In this document: positions 26,940 to 36,859 of the stretch, piece by piece
Layout of the letters: every line of letters starts with the position of its first letter
Numbering within the stretch: the first letter of the stretch is position 1
Assembly: GCF_021165935.1 (NCBI RefSeq)
Contig: NZ_CP088953.1
Coordinates: 1,054,001 to 1,118,000, forward strand
Length of the DNA: 64,000 bases
Direction of reading: 5' to 3'
Source of the DNA: Microbulbifer elongatus
Lineage (GTDB): Bacteria; Pseudomonadota; Gammaproteobacteria; Pseudomonadales; Cellvibrionaceae
Notes under the pieces: generated by a model
What the model was told of the DNA's origin: nothing
The model's input: the letters and a program-made list of their open reading frames with translations, nothing else
Databases searched by the model: none
Translations under genes and position numbers: made by a program

Positions 26940-27788
26940 ATGCAAGTTTTTCACCATGTGGCCAGCCTGCGCGAGGCGTTGGCCGATGCCCGTCGCGATG
27001 GCAAGACCATTGGCTTCGTGCCCACCATGGGCAATCTCCACGCCGCCCATATCGAGCTGGTCAATCTGGCCCGGCAGCACTGCGATGTGGTGGTGGTGTC
27101 TATCTTCGTCAATCGCCTGCAATTCGGCCTGAACGAAGACTGGGACAAGTACCCGCGCACCATGCAGGAAGATATGGCAAAGCTGCGCGCGGCCAGCTGC
27201 GATTTCCTGTTCCACCCGGAAGAGGCGGAGATCTACCCCAACGGCATGGACCAGCAGACCAAGGTGATCTGCCCAGCGATGACCGATGTGCTGTGTGGCG
27301 CGAGCCGCCCGGGGCACTTTGAGGGCGTCACTACGGTGGTGGCCAAGCTGTTCAATATTGTGCAGCCGGACAAGGCGGTATTCGGTATCAAGGACTTCCA
27401 GCAGCTGGCGGTGATCCGCCGCATGGTGGAAGACCTGTGTATGCCGGTGGAAATTGTTGCGGCGCCGGTTCACCGGGAAGACGATGGTCTGGCGATGAGT
27501 TCGCGCAATGGTTACCTCACCGAAGAAGAGCGCCCTAAGGTGGCAGTTCTGAACCAGTCGTTGAACTGGGTGAGTGATGAAATCAAGAATGGCCGTAAGG
27601 ATTTTCCGGTGCTGGAGGAAGAGGCGCGGGAGAAAATTCAGGCTGCGGGTTTCAAGGTGGATTACTTTTCCATCTGTAACAGCAAGGATCTACAGCCCGC
27701 GGCCCACGATGATCGGGAGATCACCATTCTGGGGGCGATGTACACCAGTGGTGCGCGGTTGATCGATAATGTTTCGTTGAGTGTTTGA
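26940..27788 (+). CDS. panC: Pantothenate synthetase, with altered motifs
   Basis: 282 residues, usual length. It joins pantoate and beta-alanine using ATP. The HxGH-type motif reads H34-A-A-H37 ([11 protein letters not shown]), the usual FVNPxQF has Arg at 59 (FVNRLQFG), and the FGEKD motif has Ile at 150 (FGIKDFQQL). [20 protein letters not shown] and [13 protein letters not shown] are normal. The three changes fall in nucleotide- and pantoate-site loops, so activity may be altered; a natural subfamily is the alternative. panB is not adjacent. panD follows 16 bp later. Confidence 0.9.
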   Translation: MQVFHHVASLREALADARRDGKTIGFVPTMGNLHAAHIELVNLARQHCDVVVVSIFVNRLQFGLNEDWDKYPRTMQEDMAKLRAASCDFLFHPEEAEIYPNGMDQQTKVICPAMTDVLCGASRPGHFEGVTTVVAKLFNIVQPDKAVFGIKDFQQLAVIRRMVEDLCMPVEIVAAPVHREDDGLAMSSRNGYLTEEERPKVAVLNQSLNWVSDEIKNGRKDFPVLEEEAREKIQAAGFKVDYFSICNSKDLQPAAHDDREITILGAMYTSGARLIDNVSLSV

Positions 27789-27804
27789 GAGCAGGAGTCA
27801 GGAT

Positions 27805-28194
27805 ATGCAAATCGAGATGCTGAAGGGCAAGCTGCACATGGCGGCGGTAACCCAGGCGGAGCTCTGGTATGACGGTTCCTGTGCGATCGATGAAGATCTG
27901 GTGGAGCTGGCCGGACTGCGCGAGTTTGAGAAAATCGATATTTACAATGTTTCTAACGGCGAGCGTTTCCACACCTACGTGATTCTTGCGGAGCGCGGTT
28001 CCGGGATCATTTCCATGAATGGCGCTGCCGCGCGCCGGGTGCAGGTGGGCGACCGTATTATTATCGCGGCCTATGCGCAGATGTCTGAATCTGAAGCGGA
28101 TACTTTTAAACCCAAGCTGGTTTATCTGGATGAGCAGAATCGGGTTGAGCGCAGTACCAATACCATTCCTGTTCAGATGTCAGAGCCTGCTTAA
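27805..28194 (+). CDS. panD: Aspartate 1-decarboxylase
   Basis: 129 residues from [31 protein letters not shown] directly precedes this ATG. The proenzyme self-cleaves at G24-S25 in YDGSCAID to form the pyruvoyl cofactor. It supplies beta-alanine to PanC, the gene just upstream. [20 protein letters not shown] is conserved. Confidence 0.95.
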   Translation: MQIEMLKGKLHMAAVTQAELWYDGSCAIDEDLVELAGLREFEKIDIYNVSNGERFHTYVILAERGSGIISMNGAAARRVQVGDRIIIAAYAQMSESEADTFKPKLVYLDEQNRVERSTNTIPVQMSEPA

Positions 28195-28227
28195 TTTTTT
28201 GTGGTCCGTTTTTTCATTGCTAGTCCA

Positions 28228-28360
28228 GTGGCGGCAGAGCGCCGGGTATTGGCTTTCAGGACCGAGCTAGGCGCCCCCCTGTGAACCCATCCCTGGGAGC
28301 TGCGGCGCAAACATCCTGTTTGCGACGCTCCTGAAAGCCAATACCCGTCACTCCGCCTTC
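28228..28360 (+). repeat. Three-stem intergenic element, copy D
   Basis: 133 bp after panD. Arms contain CGGGTATTGGCTTTCAGGA and complement. Long form with GAGCTAGGCGCCCCCC after the left arm. Hairpins CCC-ATCCCT-GGG and CGCAAAC-ATCCT-GTTTGCG. CCC type, facing copy E. Confidence 0.9.
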
Positions 28361-28415
28361 GATTCCAATAAATAACTTCGTTAGCTTTGTTCGTTCAAAG
28401 CGCTGGTGTTGAAGC

Positions 28416-28549
28416 GAAGGCAAAGTGCTGGGTATAAGTTTTCGAAAGCGTCGGCGACAGGGACGTCGCCGACGCAGCGTACACGGATGTATTCACAGGG
28501 GGGCGCCTAGCTCGGTTTCGAAAACTTATACCCAGTGATTTGCCGCCAC
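28416..28549 (-). repeat. Three-stem intergenic element, copy E
   Basis: 134 bp, minus strand, 55 bp from copy D. Arms contain CTGGGTATAAGTTTTCGAAA and complement. Long form with the GAGCTAGGCGCCCCCC insert. Hairpins TAC-ATCCGT-GTA and GCGTCGGCGAC-GTCCCT-GTCGCCGACGC. TAC type. Together D and E fill most of the 450-bp gap before the CoA-transferase gene. Confidence 0.9.
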
Positions 28550-28644
28550 CTCACCTGCTTACCCGGGACCCCAAAGCTGCTTGTGACTGACTGACCACCC
28601 GCCTACCATAGGGTCACTCAAATGGTAGGAATCAGCCCAGCCCA

Positions 28645-30546
28645 ATGTCATCCCTGACTAGCCCCAAGACCAACGAACCCCTCGCCTGGGATCAGCTGCT
28701 AAAGAGCGGCTGCCGGATATTCCTCGGCTCTCACGCCGCTGTCCCCAACGAACTGATGGCTGACCTGGTCGCCAATAGTCGTGGCCTCAATGATATTGAA
28801 GTGACCCACGTCTTTACTCTGTCGGATAATTTCTGGGCCCAGCGCAAGTACGCCGAGCTGTTTACCGTCAACGCCCTGTATATCGGTGGCACCGCCGTGC
28901 GCAATGCGGTGGCGGAGGGGCGGGCGGACTATACGCCGACGTTTCTTTCCGAAGTGCCAAAACTGTTCAGTGATCACGTGCTGCCGCTGGATGCCGCGCT
29001 GATCATGGTCAGCCCACCGGATGAACTGGGTTACTGCTCCCTGGGAGTGAGTGTCGATGTGGTGTCTGCCGCGGTGAAGAATGCCCCCACCGTCATTGCC
29101 CAGATCAATCCCAGTATGCCGCGCACCAACGGCCACACCTTTATCCACCGCGACCAGATCGACGCCTGGATGACCGCCGAGGCTGCAATCCCCGAATCAC
29201 CGCCGCCGGAAATGGATCAGGCGGTCGAACAGATCGGGCAGTACGTCTCGGTACTGGTGGAAAATGGCTCCACCCTGCAGATCGGCATGGGCAAGGTGCA
29301 CGACGCAGTATTGCGCTACCTGGGCAATCACAAAGACCTGGGTATCCACTCGGAAATGATTTCTGACGGCGTGGCCCAATTGATGAAAAGCGGTGTGATC
29401 AACAACCGCAAGAAAACCTATCACCGGGGCAAGACGATCACCAGCTACTGCATGGGTTCGAAAATGCTGTACGACTTTATCGATGGCAATCCCCATGTGG
29501 AGCTGTATCCGGCGGAGCATGTCAGCTCCCCGGTAAAAATCGCCCGCAACGACAAAATGGTCGCCATCAACAGTGCCATCGAGGTGGACCTGACCGGGCA
29601 GGTGGTTTCCGATTCCATCGGCAGTCGCCTGTACAGCGGTATCGGCGGGCAGGTGGATTTTATTCGCGGTGCAGCCCTGAGCAAGGGCGGTAAACCGATC
29701 ATCGCTTTGCCGTCTACCGCGAAGGATAAAGATGGCAGGCTGGTCTCCCGCATCGTCGCGTCGCTCACCCCCGGTGGAGGCGTAGTGACCTCCCGCGCGC
29801 ATGTGCATTACGTCGTCACCGAATATGGTATCGCCTCCCTGCGGGGAAAAAGCGTGCGCGAACGCACCCTGGAAATGATTCGCATCGCCCACCCGGATTT
29901 TCGCCGGGAACTGCTGGAAAAAGTGCGTGAATTCTACTGGGTGCCGGAATACCAGGAGCAGGCGCCCACCACCGTGCCGGAGCTGGGCCCGGTGGATCAG
30001 AAACGTTACACCTTTGACGGTATTCGCTATACCCTGCGTCCCCTGCGCCCGTCCGACGAGCGCAGGCTTCAGGAGTTTTTCTACACCCACAACAAAGAAA
30101 CCCTGATGATGCGTTACAACCACCATGTAACGCAGATGTCCCGGGAAAAATCCTGCAGTCTGGTCAGTGTGGATCAGCGTAAAGATCTCGCCCTGTGCTT
30201 TACCGACCTCGACGGGGCCAGCGAGGTCATCCAGGGTGTTGGCCGTTATTACTATTACCAGGCCGACAACAGCTGCGAAGTGGCGTTCGTTATCAAGGAA
30301 AGCCGCCGCGGCAAAGGTATCGCCTCCACTCTGTTGGAAGAAATGGAAAGCATCGCGCGCAAACGGGGCATTCGAAAAATGTTTGCCTGCGTGCGTCGGG
30401 ACAACAAGCCCATGCTGAAAATTTTTGAAAGTAACGGCTTCACCACACGCATGGGAGACTCCATGGACGAGCTCTATCTGGAACTGGATCTCACCCAAGA
30501 CGAAAACAAAACAGACCGTGATGGCGACAGGGACGCGAGGAACTGA
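28645..30546 (+). CDS. Acetyl-CoA hydrolase/transferase fused to a GNAT acetyltransferase
   Basis: 633 residues. The first 440 are a class I CoA-transferase (Cat1/acetyl-CoA hydrolase type): INSAIEVDLTGQVVSDSIGS carries the likely catalytic Glu, and YSGIGGQVDFIRGAALSKGG and YVVTEYGIASLRGKSVRERT are family motifs. From about 465 a GNAT domain follows (RYTLRPLRPSDERRLQEFF), with acetyl-CoA-binding RRGKGIASTLLEEM and VRRDNKPMLKIFESNGF. The reaction may be acetate/acyl-CoA exchange, and the GNAT part may acetylate a protein. It ends 2 bp before the deacetylase gene, with acs next, which suggests control of acetate activation. Confidence 0.88.
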   Translation: MSSLTSPKTNEPLAWDQLLKSGCRIFLGSHAAVPNELMADLVANSRGLNDIEVTHVFTLSDNFWAQRKYAELFTVNALYIGGTAVRNAVAEGRADYTPTFLSEVPKLFSDHVLPLDAALIMVSPPDELGYCSLGVSVDVVSAAVKNAPTVIAQINPSMPRTNGHTFIHRDQIDAWMTAEAAIPESPPPEMDQAVEQIGQYVSVLVENGSTLQIGMGKVHDAVLRYLGNHKDLGIHSEMISDGVAQLMKSGVINNRKKTYHRGKTITSYCMGSKMLYDFIDGNPHVELYPAEHVSSPVKIARNDKMVAINSAIEVDLTGQVVSDSIGSRLYSGIGGQVDFIRGAALSKGGKPIIALPSTAKDKDGRLVSRIVASLTPGGGVVTSRAHVHYVVTEYGIASLRGKSVRERTLEMIRIAHPDFRRELLEKVREFYWVPEYQEQAPTTVPELGPVDQKRYTFDGIRYTLRPLRPSDERRLQEFFYTHNKETLMMRYNHHVTQMSREKSCSLVSVDQRKDLALCFTDLDGASEVIQGVGRYYYYQADNSCEVAFVIKESRRGKGIASTLLEEMESIARKRGIRKMFACVRRDNKPMLKIFESNGFTTRMGDSMDELYLELDLTQDENKTDRDGDRDARN

Positions 30547-30548
30547 CT

Positions 30549-31475
30549 ATGGCGACCGTTGGATTTTTCTCAGACCCCGCCTGCAGCCGCCACGATATGG
30601 GCGAAGACCACCCGGAGTGTCCCGCGCGGCTCGATGCCATCCAGGACCAGCTGTTAAGCAGCGGCATGGAATACGTGCTGCGCTTCTTCGACGCCCCCCA
30701 GGCCACCCGCGCGCAGCTCGAGCGGGTACACACCCCCGCATACGTCGCCTCCATATTCGATCGCGCACCCAGCGAGGGAGTCGAAGTCCTCGACGAAGAT
30801 ACCCGCATGAACCCCCACACCCTCGCCGCCGCATCGCACGCCGCCGGCAGTGGTATCGACGCCGTGGACCGCGTCATTGCCGGGGAAATCAACGCCGCTT
30901 TCTGCGCCGTCCGCCCCCCGGGCCACCACGCCGAGCGGGACAAAGCGATGGGCTTCTGCCTGTTCAACAACATCGCCATCGCCGCCGCCCACGCCCGCGC
31001 ACAACACGGCCTCGATCGCGTCGCCATCCTCGACTTCGACGTCCACCACGGCAACGGCACCGAGGACTTTGTCGCCGGCCGCGAAGGTTACCTGCTCTGC
31101 TCCAGTTTCCAGTCCCCCTACTACCCGTTTAGCGGCACCGGCGACCTGCCCGACAACATCGTCAACTCCCCCCTCGAAGCCGGCGCCGGCGGCGATGCCC
31201 TGCACCAAGTCGTGACCACCCAATGGCTGCCCGCACTGGAAAAATTTCAACCGCAGATGCTGTTTATCTCCGCCGGTTTTGACGGCCATATCGAAGACGC
31301 CATGGCGCAGCTGCGCTTCAAGGAAGAAGATTATTTGTGGGTAACCGAAAGACTGCGGGAGTACGCGGACAAGAATTGCGAAGGCCGAATTGTTTCCGCA
31401 CTTGAGGGCGGTTATGCCCTGTCCGCACTGGGGCGCAGTGTGGTTGCACACCTCAAGGGCCTGATTGGTAATTAA
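30549..31475 (+). CDS. Histone-deacetylase family protein (AcuC/acetoin-utilisation type)
   Basis: 308 residues. Zn-dependent deacetylase motifs: VRPPGHHAERDKAMGFCLFN (catalytic His pair), ILDFDVHHGNGTEDF (metal Asp and His) and FISAGFDGHIEDAM (second Asp, in place of the common FDAH). YSSDPACSRHDMG-like N-terminus FFSDPACSRHDMGEDHPECP is typical. Bacterial members remove acetyl groups from lysine or small amines; Bacillus AcuC deacetylates acetyl-CoA synthetase. It follows the GNAT fusion by 2 bp and precedes acs. Confidence 0.88.
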   Translation: MATVGFFSDPACSRHDMGEDHPECPARLDAIQDQLLSSGMEYVLRFFDAPQATRAQLERVHTPAYVASIFDRAPSEGVEVLDEDTRMNPHTLAAASHAAGSGIDAVDRVIAGEINAAFCAVRPPGHHAERDKAMGFCLFNNIAIAAAHARAQHGLDRVAILDFDVHHGNGTEDFVAGREGYLLCSSFQSPYYPFSGTGDLPDNIVNSPLEAGAGGDALHQVVTTQWLPALEKFQPQMLFISAGFDGHIEDAMAQLRFKEEDYLWVTERLREYADKNCEGRIVSALEGGYALSALGRSVVAHLKGLIGN

Positions 31476-31501
31476 CCGAACAAATACCCACAAGCTGATG
31501 A

Positions 31502-31620
31502 GAAGGTGGAGTGCCGGGTACGGGTTTTCAGGAGCGTCGCAAACAGGATGTTTGCGCCGCAGCGCCCAGGGATGGGTAAACAGCGGTCCTGAAAACCCGT
31601 ACCCGGTGCTTCACCGCCAC
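31502..31620 (-). repeat. Three-stem intergenic element, copy F
   Basis: 119 bp on the minus strand, 26 bp after the deacetylase gene. Arms contain CCGGGTACGGGTTTTCAGGA and complement. Hairpins CCC-ATCCCT-GGG and GCGGCGCAAAC-ATCCT-GTTTGCGACGC (one mismatch). Short form, CCC type. Confidence 0.9.
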
Positions 31621-31744
31621 TAGACCTCTAAGTGGCCACCCCAAACCAAAACCAGAACCAACAAAAAGGCACCAGAATCCAACCCAAAGGTGGGAAACCG
31701 CAAACCCTGCACGCTATGATGAAATGAAAGGAGAGGTGACAGCG

Positions 31745-31774
31745 TTGTCATTTCTTGGCCGCCAGTGGTATAAC
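31745..31774 (+). promoter_or_regulatory. Candidate sigma-70 promoter of acs
   Basis: TTGTCA (31745-31750), 18-bp spacer, TATAAC (31769-31774), about 140 bp before the acs start. Found by eye; spacing is acceptable. Confidence 0.5.
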
Positions 31775-31915
31775 TTATCGGGATAAATGCCCCAGGGTCC
31801 GCATGCAGACGCACCCGGGCAAACAACTGCGATGAATGCGCCGAAGCGATTGCTCACTTACAGGTCGCTCAACGGATGGCGCAGCAGCCCGATAATACTA
31901 ATAAGGGAGAAAACG

Positions 31916-33853
31916 ATGTCTGAAGTGCACACCTACCCGGTGCCCGAATCCTTCGCCGCCAACACCCTCGTCACTAAAGACGACTACCAGCGGATGTATC
32001 GCCAGTCGGTGGAAGACCCACAAGCATTCTGGTCCCAGCAGGCCAACGATTTCCTGCAGTGGAGCAAACCCTTTACCAACGTGGTGGAAGAAGATCTCAG
32101 CAAAGGCCACGCGGCCTGGTTTGCCGACGGCGAACTGAACGTGTCCGTTAACTGCATCGACCGCCACCTGCCCGCCCGCGCCGAGCAGACCGCCCTGGTC
32201 TGGGAAGGCGACGATCCCGCAGAAAGCAAAAATATTACCTACCAGGAATTGCACCAGCAGGTCTGCCGCCTCGCCAACCTGCTCAAGGCCCGCGGTGTGG
32301 AGAAAGGTGATCGCGTATGTATCTACATGCCCATGATCCCCGAAGCCGCCTACGCCATGCTCGCCTGTACCCGTATCGGCGCCGTACACTCCGTGGTCTT
32401 CGGTGGTTTCTCGCCGGATTCTCTCAAAGACCGCATCCTCGACTCCGACTGCCGCCTGGTGATCACCGCGGATGAAGGCGTGCGCGGCGGCCGCAAGGTA
32501 CCCCTGAAAGCCAATGTGGATAAAGCCCTGGCCAGCTGCCCGGACGTGCACACCGCCATCGTGGTGAAACGTACCGGCGCCAACATCGACTGGGATAGCA
32601 AGCGCGACATCTGGTACGAAGAATCCGTTGCCGAGCAGAGCACCGAGTGCCAACCGGAGCCGATGAATGCGGAAGACCCGCTGTTTATCCTCTACACCTC
32701 CGGTTCCACCGGTAAACCGAAAGGCGTGCTGCACACCACCGCCGGTTACCTGCTCGCCGCCACCATGACCTTCAAATACGCCTTCGATTACAAGGAAGGC
32801 GACGTCTACTGGTGCACTGCCGACGTGGGCTGGATTACCGGCCACAGTTATATCGTGTACGGCCCGCTTTGTGCCGGCGCCATCTCGCTGATGTTCGAAG
32901 GCGTGCCCACCTATCCGGATGCCTCCCGCTGCTGGCAGGTAGTGGAAAAACACAAGGTAAATACCTTCTACACCGCGCCCACTGCCATTCGCGCGCTGAT
33001 GGGTGCCGGGGACGACTTTGTCACCAAGTGCGACCGCAGCTCCCTGAAACTCCTGGGCACCGTGGGTGAGCCGATCAACCCGGAAGCCTGGGAGTGGTAC
33101 TACGACGTCGTGGGTGAGAAGCGCTGCCCCATCGTGGACACCTGGTGGCAGACCGAAACTGGCGCCCACATGATTACCCCGCTGCCCGGCGCTACCGCGC
33201 TTAAACCGGGCTCCGCCACCCAACCGTTCTTCGGTGTACAGCCGGCGCTGCTGGATGAAAAAGGTCAGGAGATCGAGGGTGAAGGCGAGGGCGCACTGGT
33301 CATGAAGGCCAGCTGGCCGAGCATGATCCGCAGCGTGTACGGGGATCACCAGCGCATGATCGATACCTACTTCTCCACCTTCCCCGGTTACTATTTTACC
33401 GGCGACGGCGCACGTCGCGACGGGGATGGTTACTACTGGATTACCGGGCGTATCGACGATGTGCTGAATGTCTCCGGCCACCGTCTGGGTACCGCGGAAA
33501 TCGAGAGTGCCATCGTGCTGCACGAGGATACTGCGGAGGCGGCGGTGGTGGGTTACCCGCACGATATCAAGGGGCAGGGCATCTACTGCTATGTGACCCT
33601 GAAAAATGGCCGCGAGCCGTCGGAAGAGCTGCGCAAGGAGCTGATCGATCTGTGTGTGCAGGAGATCGGCCCCATCGCCAAGCCGGATATCATCCAGTGG
33701 GCCCCGGGCCTGCCGAAAACCCGCTCCGGCAAGATCATGCGGCGTATCCTGCGCAAGATCGCCAGCAACGAGCTGGATTCACTGGGGGATACCTCGACCT
33801 TGGCGGATCCGTCTGTGGTGGAAGAACTGGTGGACCACCGGGCCAACCGCTGA
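31916..33853 (+). CDS. acs: Acetyl-CoA synthetase
   Basis: 645 residues from [24 protein letters not shown] lies just upstream, so the in-frame ATG at 31787 is rejected. AMP-forming synthetase signatures: [46 protein letters not shown] and [20 protein letters not shown]. The regulatory lysine targeted by acetylation in other Acs proteins is present in [13 protein letters not shown] (about residue 606). It activates acetate. It lies downstream of a GNAT fusion and a deacetylase, which could set its acetylation state. Confidence 0.97.
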   Translation: MSEVHTYPVPESFAANTLVTKDDYQRMYRQSVEDPQAFWSQQANDFLQWSKPFTNVVEEDLSKGHAAWFADGELNVSVNCIDRHLPARAEQTALVWEGDDPAESKNITYQELHQQVCRLANLLKARGVEKGDRVCIYMPMIPEAAYAMLACTRIGAVHSVVFGGFSPDSLKDRILDSDCRLVITADEGVRGGRKVPLKANVDKALASCPDVHTAIVVKRTGANIDWDSKRDIWYEESVAEQSTECQPEPMNAEDPLFILYTSGSTGKPKGVLHTTAGYLLAATMTFKYAFDYKEGDVYWCTADVGWITGHSYIVYGPLCAGAISLMFEGVPTYPDASRCWQVVEKHKVNTFYTAPTAIRALMGAGDDFVTKCDRSSLKLLGTVGEPINPEAWEWYYDVVGEKRCPIVDTWWQTETGAHMITPLPGATALKPGSATQPFFGVQPALLDEKGQEIEGEGEGALVMKASWPSMIRSVYGDHQRMIDTYFSTFPGYYFTGDGARRDGDGYYWITGRIDDVLNVSGHRLGTAEIESAIVLHEDTAEAAVVGYPHDIKGQGIYCYVTLKNGREPSEELRKELIDLCVQEIGPIAKPDIIQWAPGLPKTRSGKIMRRILRKIASNELDSLGDTSTLADPSVVEELVDHRANR

Positions 33854-33893
33854 GTATCGCTGTCGGACACTCACTTCGCTAATTTCTAGCTAC

Positions 33894-34029
33894 GTGGCGG
33901 TGGCGCTACCGGGTACGGTCTCGTGAGACACGAGCTAGGCGCCCCCCCGTTAACCCATCCATGGGGGCTCTTCCGCGAGGTCCCTCTCGCGGAAGGTCTC
34001 ACAAGACCGTACCCGGTATCGCCACCTTC
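33894..34029 (+). repeat. Three-stem intergenic element, copy G
   Basis: 136 bp between convergent acs and the TonB receptor. Arms contain ACCGGGTACGGTCTCGTGAG and a near-complement. Long form with the GAGCTAGGCGCCCCCC insert. Hairpins CCC-ATCCAT-GGG and CTTCCGCGAG-GTCCCT-CTCGCGGAAG, whose stem sequence is unrelated to copies A-F. CCC type. It may act as a terminator here, but there is no T-tract. Confidence 0.9.
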
Positions 34030-34060
34030 GCCCTAGGCTTCCCGCCTTACGGCTCAGCCT

Positions 34061-36610
34061 TTAGAAGGTGTAATTAAAGCCCAGCTCGTAAGTAGAGCCG
34101 AACTCATCGTACTGCGACAGGCGGCTCTCGTTGCCGAAGTAGTAGAACTCCGGACGGTCGTTGAGGTTCATGGCCGCGGCGGAAATGGTCAGGTTGTCGT
34201 TGACCGCATACTTGGCGGTCAGGTCTACCTGCATAAAGTCGCTGGTGTAGCGATCGTTCAGTGCACTGTCGCCGAGCTCGTCCAGGTACTTGTCGCGGTA
34301 GTTGGCTGCCAGACGCACGTCCCAGGCACCCTTGTCGTAGCCCACGGCCAGGTTGGCGGTGTTGCGCGCCTGTTTCACGTAAGGGGTGCTGCGGTCGCCG
34401 AAGGCGGAATCCGCGGGCAGGTCGGTTTCGCCGTCGGCGAAGGTGTAGTTGACCATTGCCAGCATGCCGTTGTCCCAGGCGTGTTGCAGGGCCAGTTCTG
34501 CGCCCCAGATGCGGCTGTCGTCGGCGTTGATGTAGGTTTCCATACGGTCCCACACGCGGTCGCGCAGTTCGGCGTCGCTCGCGCTCACTTCAACGATCGC
34601 GTCCTGGATATCCTTGTAGAAAAGGCCGGCGCCAACAAAGGTGCCCTCACTCACGTAGTACTCGAAGCTGACGTCCAGGTTCCACGCGGTGGTTGGATCC
34701 AGGTAGGGGTTGCCGCCTTCGATCTCGTTGTCTTCCAGATCGATTTCCGCGCCGGCGCTGGCTTCACCGAAGCCCGGGCGTACCAGGGAGCGGAACAGGC
34801 CGAGGCGCAGAATCTGGTCATCGGCCAGCTGCAGTTGCACGTTCACCGACGGCGCCAGGAAGCCGTAGTCGTTGTCGTAGGCTACGTTGCCGGCGTAGGC
34901 GTCGCCGTCGAACTGCTTGCCGGTGTAGGTGGCACGGGTATTTTCGTAGCGCAGGCCGTAGACGTAGGTGGCGAATTCGGTGACGGAGGTGGCCATCAGG
35001 TAGCCGGCGAAGATGTCTTCTTCGGCGTACCAGTCTGCGGCGATGGACTCTGCCTCTTCGTCGCCACTCATTTCGTAAAGATCACCGGGGGCGCGGCAGC
35101 TGGTGCCGTCGGACAGGGCGATACTGCCGTTGCCCAGGGTCGGGATCAGGTCGCGCACGCCGTCATAGGTGGGCGATGGGCCGTGGTTGTTACCGAAGTA
35201 ATCGCCGATCACGCGGTTATCGTGCTCCGCCAGGGTCACATCGTCGATGGGCTCGTAGCCGCAGAAGTCGAACTCGTTGTCCTTGTCACGCTGGCGGTAT
35301 TTGATGCCGTACTGCAGCTCGGTAACGTCGCTCAGTTCCAGGTTCATATCCACGCGCAGGCCGAAATCCCGGTCGGTGCTCAGTGCGGTTTCGCTTTCCA
35401 GGGCCTTGAGGAAATAGTTCTGCGGGTCGTACAGCGCGTCGGCGTAATTCAGCACCGGCTTTTGCGGGTCGCTGTTGTCGTAGGTCATCGGCGTATCGAG
35501 TTCGATACTGCGGTAGATGGCGTTCCACTTGTTGGTGTCGTCCTGCTCCGCCTGCGAGCCGAAGATTTCTGCTTTCAGGGTGCTGCGCTCCGTCAGCTGG
35601 AATTCGCCGCCGAACTGGGCGGAGCTGATGTTGCGCACTTCTACCCGCGGGCGGGATTCGGTATCCATTCGCTGGGTGGGGTAGGTGGCAATATCGCCTT
35701 CCACAACCGCGTCGTCTTCCAGGGAGCGTGTTTCCCACTTGGCGCGATCTTCGGTGTCGGTGTACTCGTTGTGGAAGAAGCGTGCGAAGTAGCTGTTGCC
35801 GCTGTCCGCCTGATAGTCGAAGTTGAGTACCACACCCTGACGCTCGCGCTCCAGGTCGTAGTAGCGCATTTCGAAATCGGAATCGAGAGCTTCGTCGCCC
35901 CAACCGCCGGATTCGTTATTGCGGGCAACAATGCGGCGGCTCTGGTCGCTGAGCACCATGGCCACACCCAGTTCACCCTCCTGCAGGCGGAAACGGTTGG
36001 TGGCGGTCACCGCCAGTTTGGGGTTGTTCGCGTCTTTGGTCAGTTCGTTGTAGGAGGTCTTGGCTTTGACCTTGCTGTGAAACCCGTCGTACTTGAAGGC
36101 GCTGATGGTTTCCAGGTCGATGGCGCCACCGATGGTGTCGGCGTCCAGGTTCGGGGTCAGGGTCTTGTACACGGTCATGGAGTCGAGCATGTCCGAGGGT
36201 ACGCCGTCGAGCATCACGCCCCGGCGATTTTCCGGCGACGCAGTGCTCACACCGTTGATGGTCATGGCGTTCAGATCGGTGTTCATGCCGCGCACGGAAA
36301 TATAGCGGCCTTCACCCTGATCGTTTTCCACCATGATGCCTGGCAGGCGGCGCAGGGATTCGGAAACGTTGGTGTCGGCAAAATCGCCCATGGCGTCGGA
36401 GTCGACAACGCTGGAAACCTTGTCGGAGGCGCGCTGTTTCTCCAGGGCATTGGCCAGTGCCGCGCGGGAACCGCCGTACACTTCTACTTCTTCCATGCTT
36501 TCGGTGCTTTGCTGCGCCATGGCGGAACCGGAGACCGCGAGACCGATCACCAGGGCGAGCAGTGTTTTCTCACCGGAGAATACTTGGGATTTGCGTGAGT
36601 TTTGGCGCAT
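34061..36610 (-). CDS. TonB-dependent receptor
   Basis: 849 residues, outer membrane. Signal peptide with TLLALVIGLAVSGSAMA; TonB box-like EEVEVYGG; plug domain about 45-180 with DTNVSESLRRLPGIMVEND, GRYISVRGMNTDLNAMTING and LDADTIGGAIDLET; the rest is beta-barrel ending in ELGFNYTF with the terminal Phe. The plug resembles the Xanthomonas/Caulobacter type often linked to sugars or polymers, but no carbohydrate genes adjoin, so the substrate is open. Divergent from the stress-protein gene. Confidence 0.92.
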   Translation of the reverse strand: MRQNSRKSQVFSGEKTLLALVIGLAVSGSAMAQQSTESMEEVEVYGGSRAALANALEKQRASDKVSSVVDSDAMGDFADTNVSESLRRLPGIMVENDQGEGRYISVRGMNTDLNAMTINGVSTASPENRRGVMLDGVPSDMLDSMTVYKTLTPNLDADTIGGAIDLETISAFKYDGFHSKVKAKTSYNELTKDANNPKLAVTATNRFRLQEGELGVAMVLSDQSRRIVARNNESGGWGDEALDSDFEMRYYDLERERQGVVLNFDYQADSGNSYFARFFHNEYTDTEDRAKWETRSLEDDAVVEGDIATYPTQRMDTESRPRVEVRNISSAQFGGEFQLTERSTLKAEIFGSQAEQDDTNKWNAIYRSIELDTPMTYDNSDPQKPVLNYADALYDPQNYFLKALESETALSTDRDFGLRVDMNLELSDVTELQYGIKYRQRDKDNEFDFCGYEPIDDVTLAEHDNRVIGDYFGNNHGPSPTYDGVRDLIPTLGNGSIALSDGTSCRAPGDLYEMSGDEEAESIAADWYAEEDIFAGYLMATSVTEFATYVYGLRYENTRATYTGKQFDGDAYAGNVAYDNDYGFLAPSVNVQLQLADDQILRLGLFRSLVRPGFGEASAGAEIDLEDNEIEGGNPYLDPTTAWNLDVSFEYYVSEGTFVGAGLFYKDIQDAIVEVSASDAELRDRVWDRMETYINADDSRIWGAELALQHAWDNGMLAMVNYTFADGETDLPADSAFGDRSTPYVKQARNTANLAVGYDKGAWDVRLAANYRDKYLDELGDSALNDRYTSDFMQVDLTAKYAVNDNLTISAAAMNLNDRPEFYYFGNESRLSQYDEFGSTYELGFNYTF

Positions 36611-36859
36611 GGGGAAGTCCTTAAATTATTTTGCCCGGAGCGTTATAGGTTGATTTATGGGCCGGGGAGACTAGGACGTTTTTGTTGCAGTGGTGTGAAC
36701 CTGATATGACGGACTCATGCGCGGCTCGGAGTCACTGCGCGCGGATCGGGATAACCGTGCCCGGTGTTGTTTATCCGGTGAGTGGGAAATGAAACGGCGG
36801 GCTGCCGACATGGTGCGTTAAAATGCTAAAGGTCATAAAGCCCCCAATATGGAGACGCC

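Noticed and set aside
31787..31915. N-terminal extension of acs
   Set aside because: Covers a plausible promoter's leader; a strong ribosome site fixes the start at 31916.
31898..33562. 554-codon open frame on the minus strand
   Set aside because: Antisense to acs; Gly/Val/His-rich product without a family.
34481..36598. 705-codon open frame on the plus strand
   Set aside because: Antisense to the TonB receptor, which has a signal peptide, plug and barrel end; the antisense product has no recognisable domain and comes from GC-rich codon bias.
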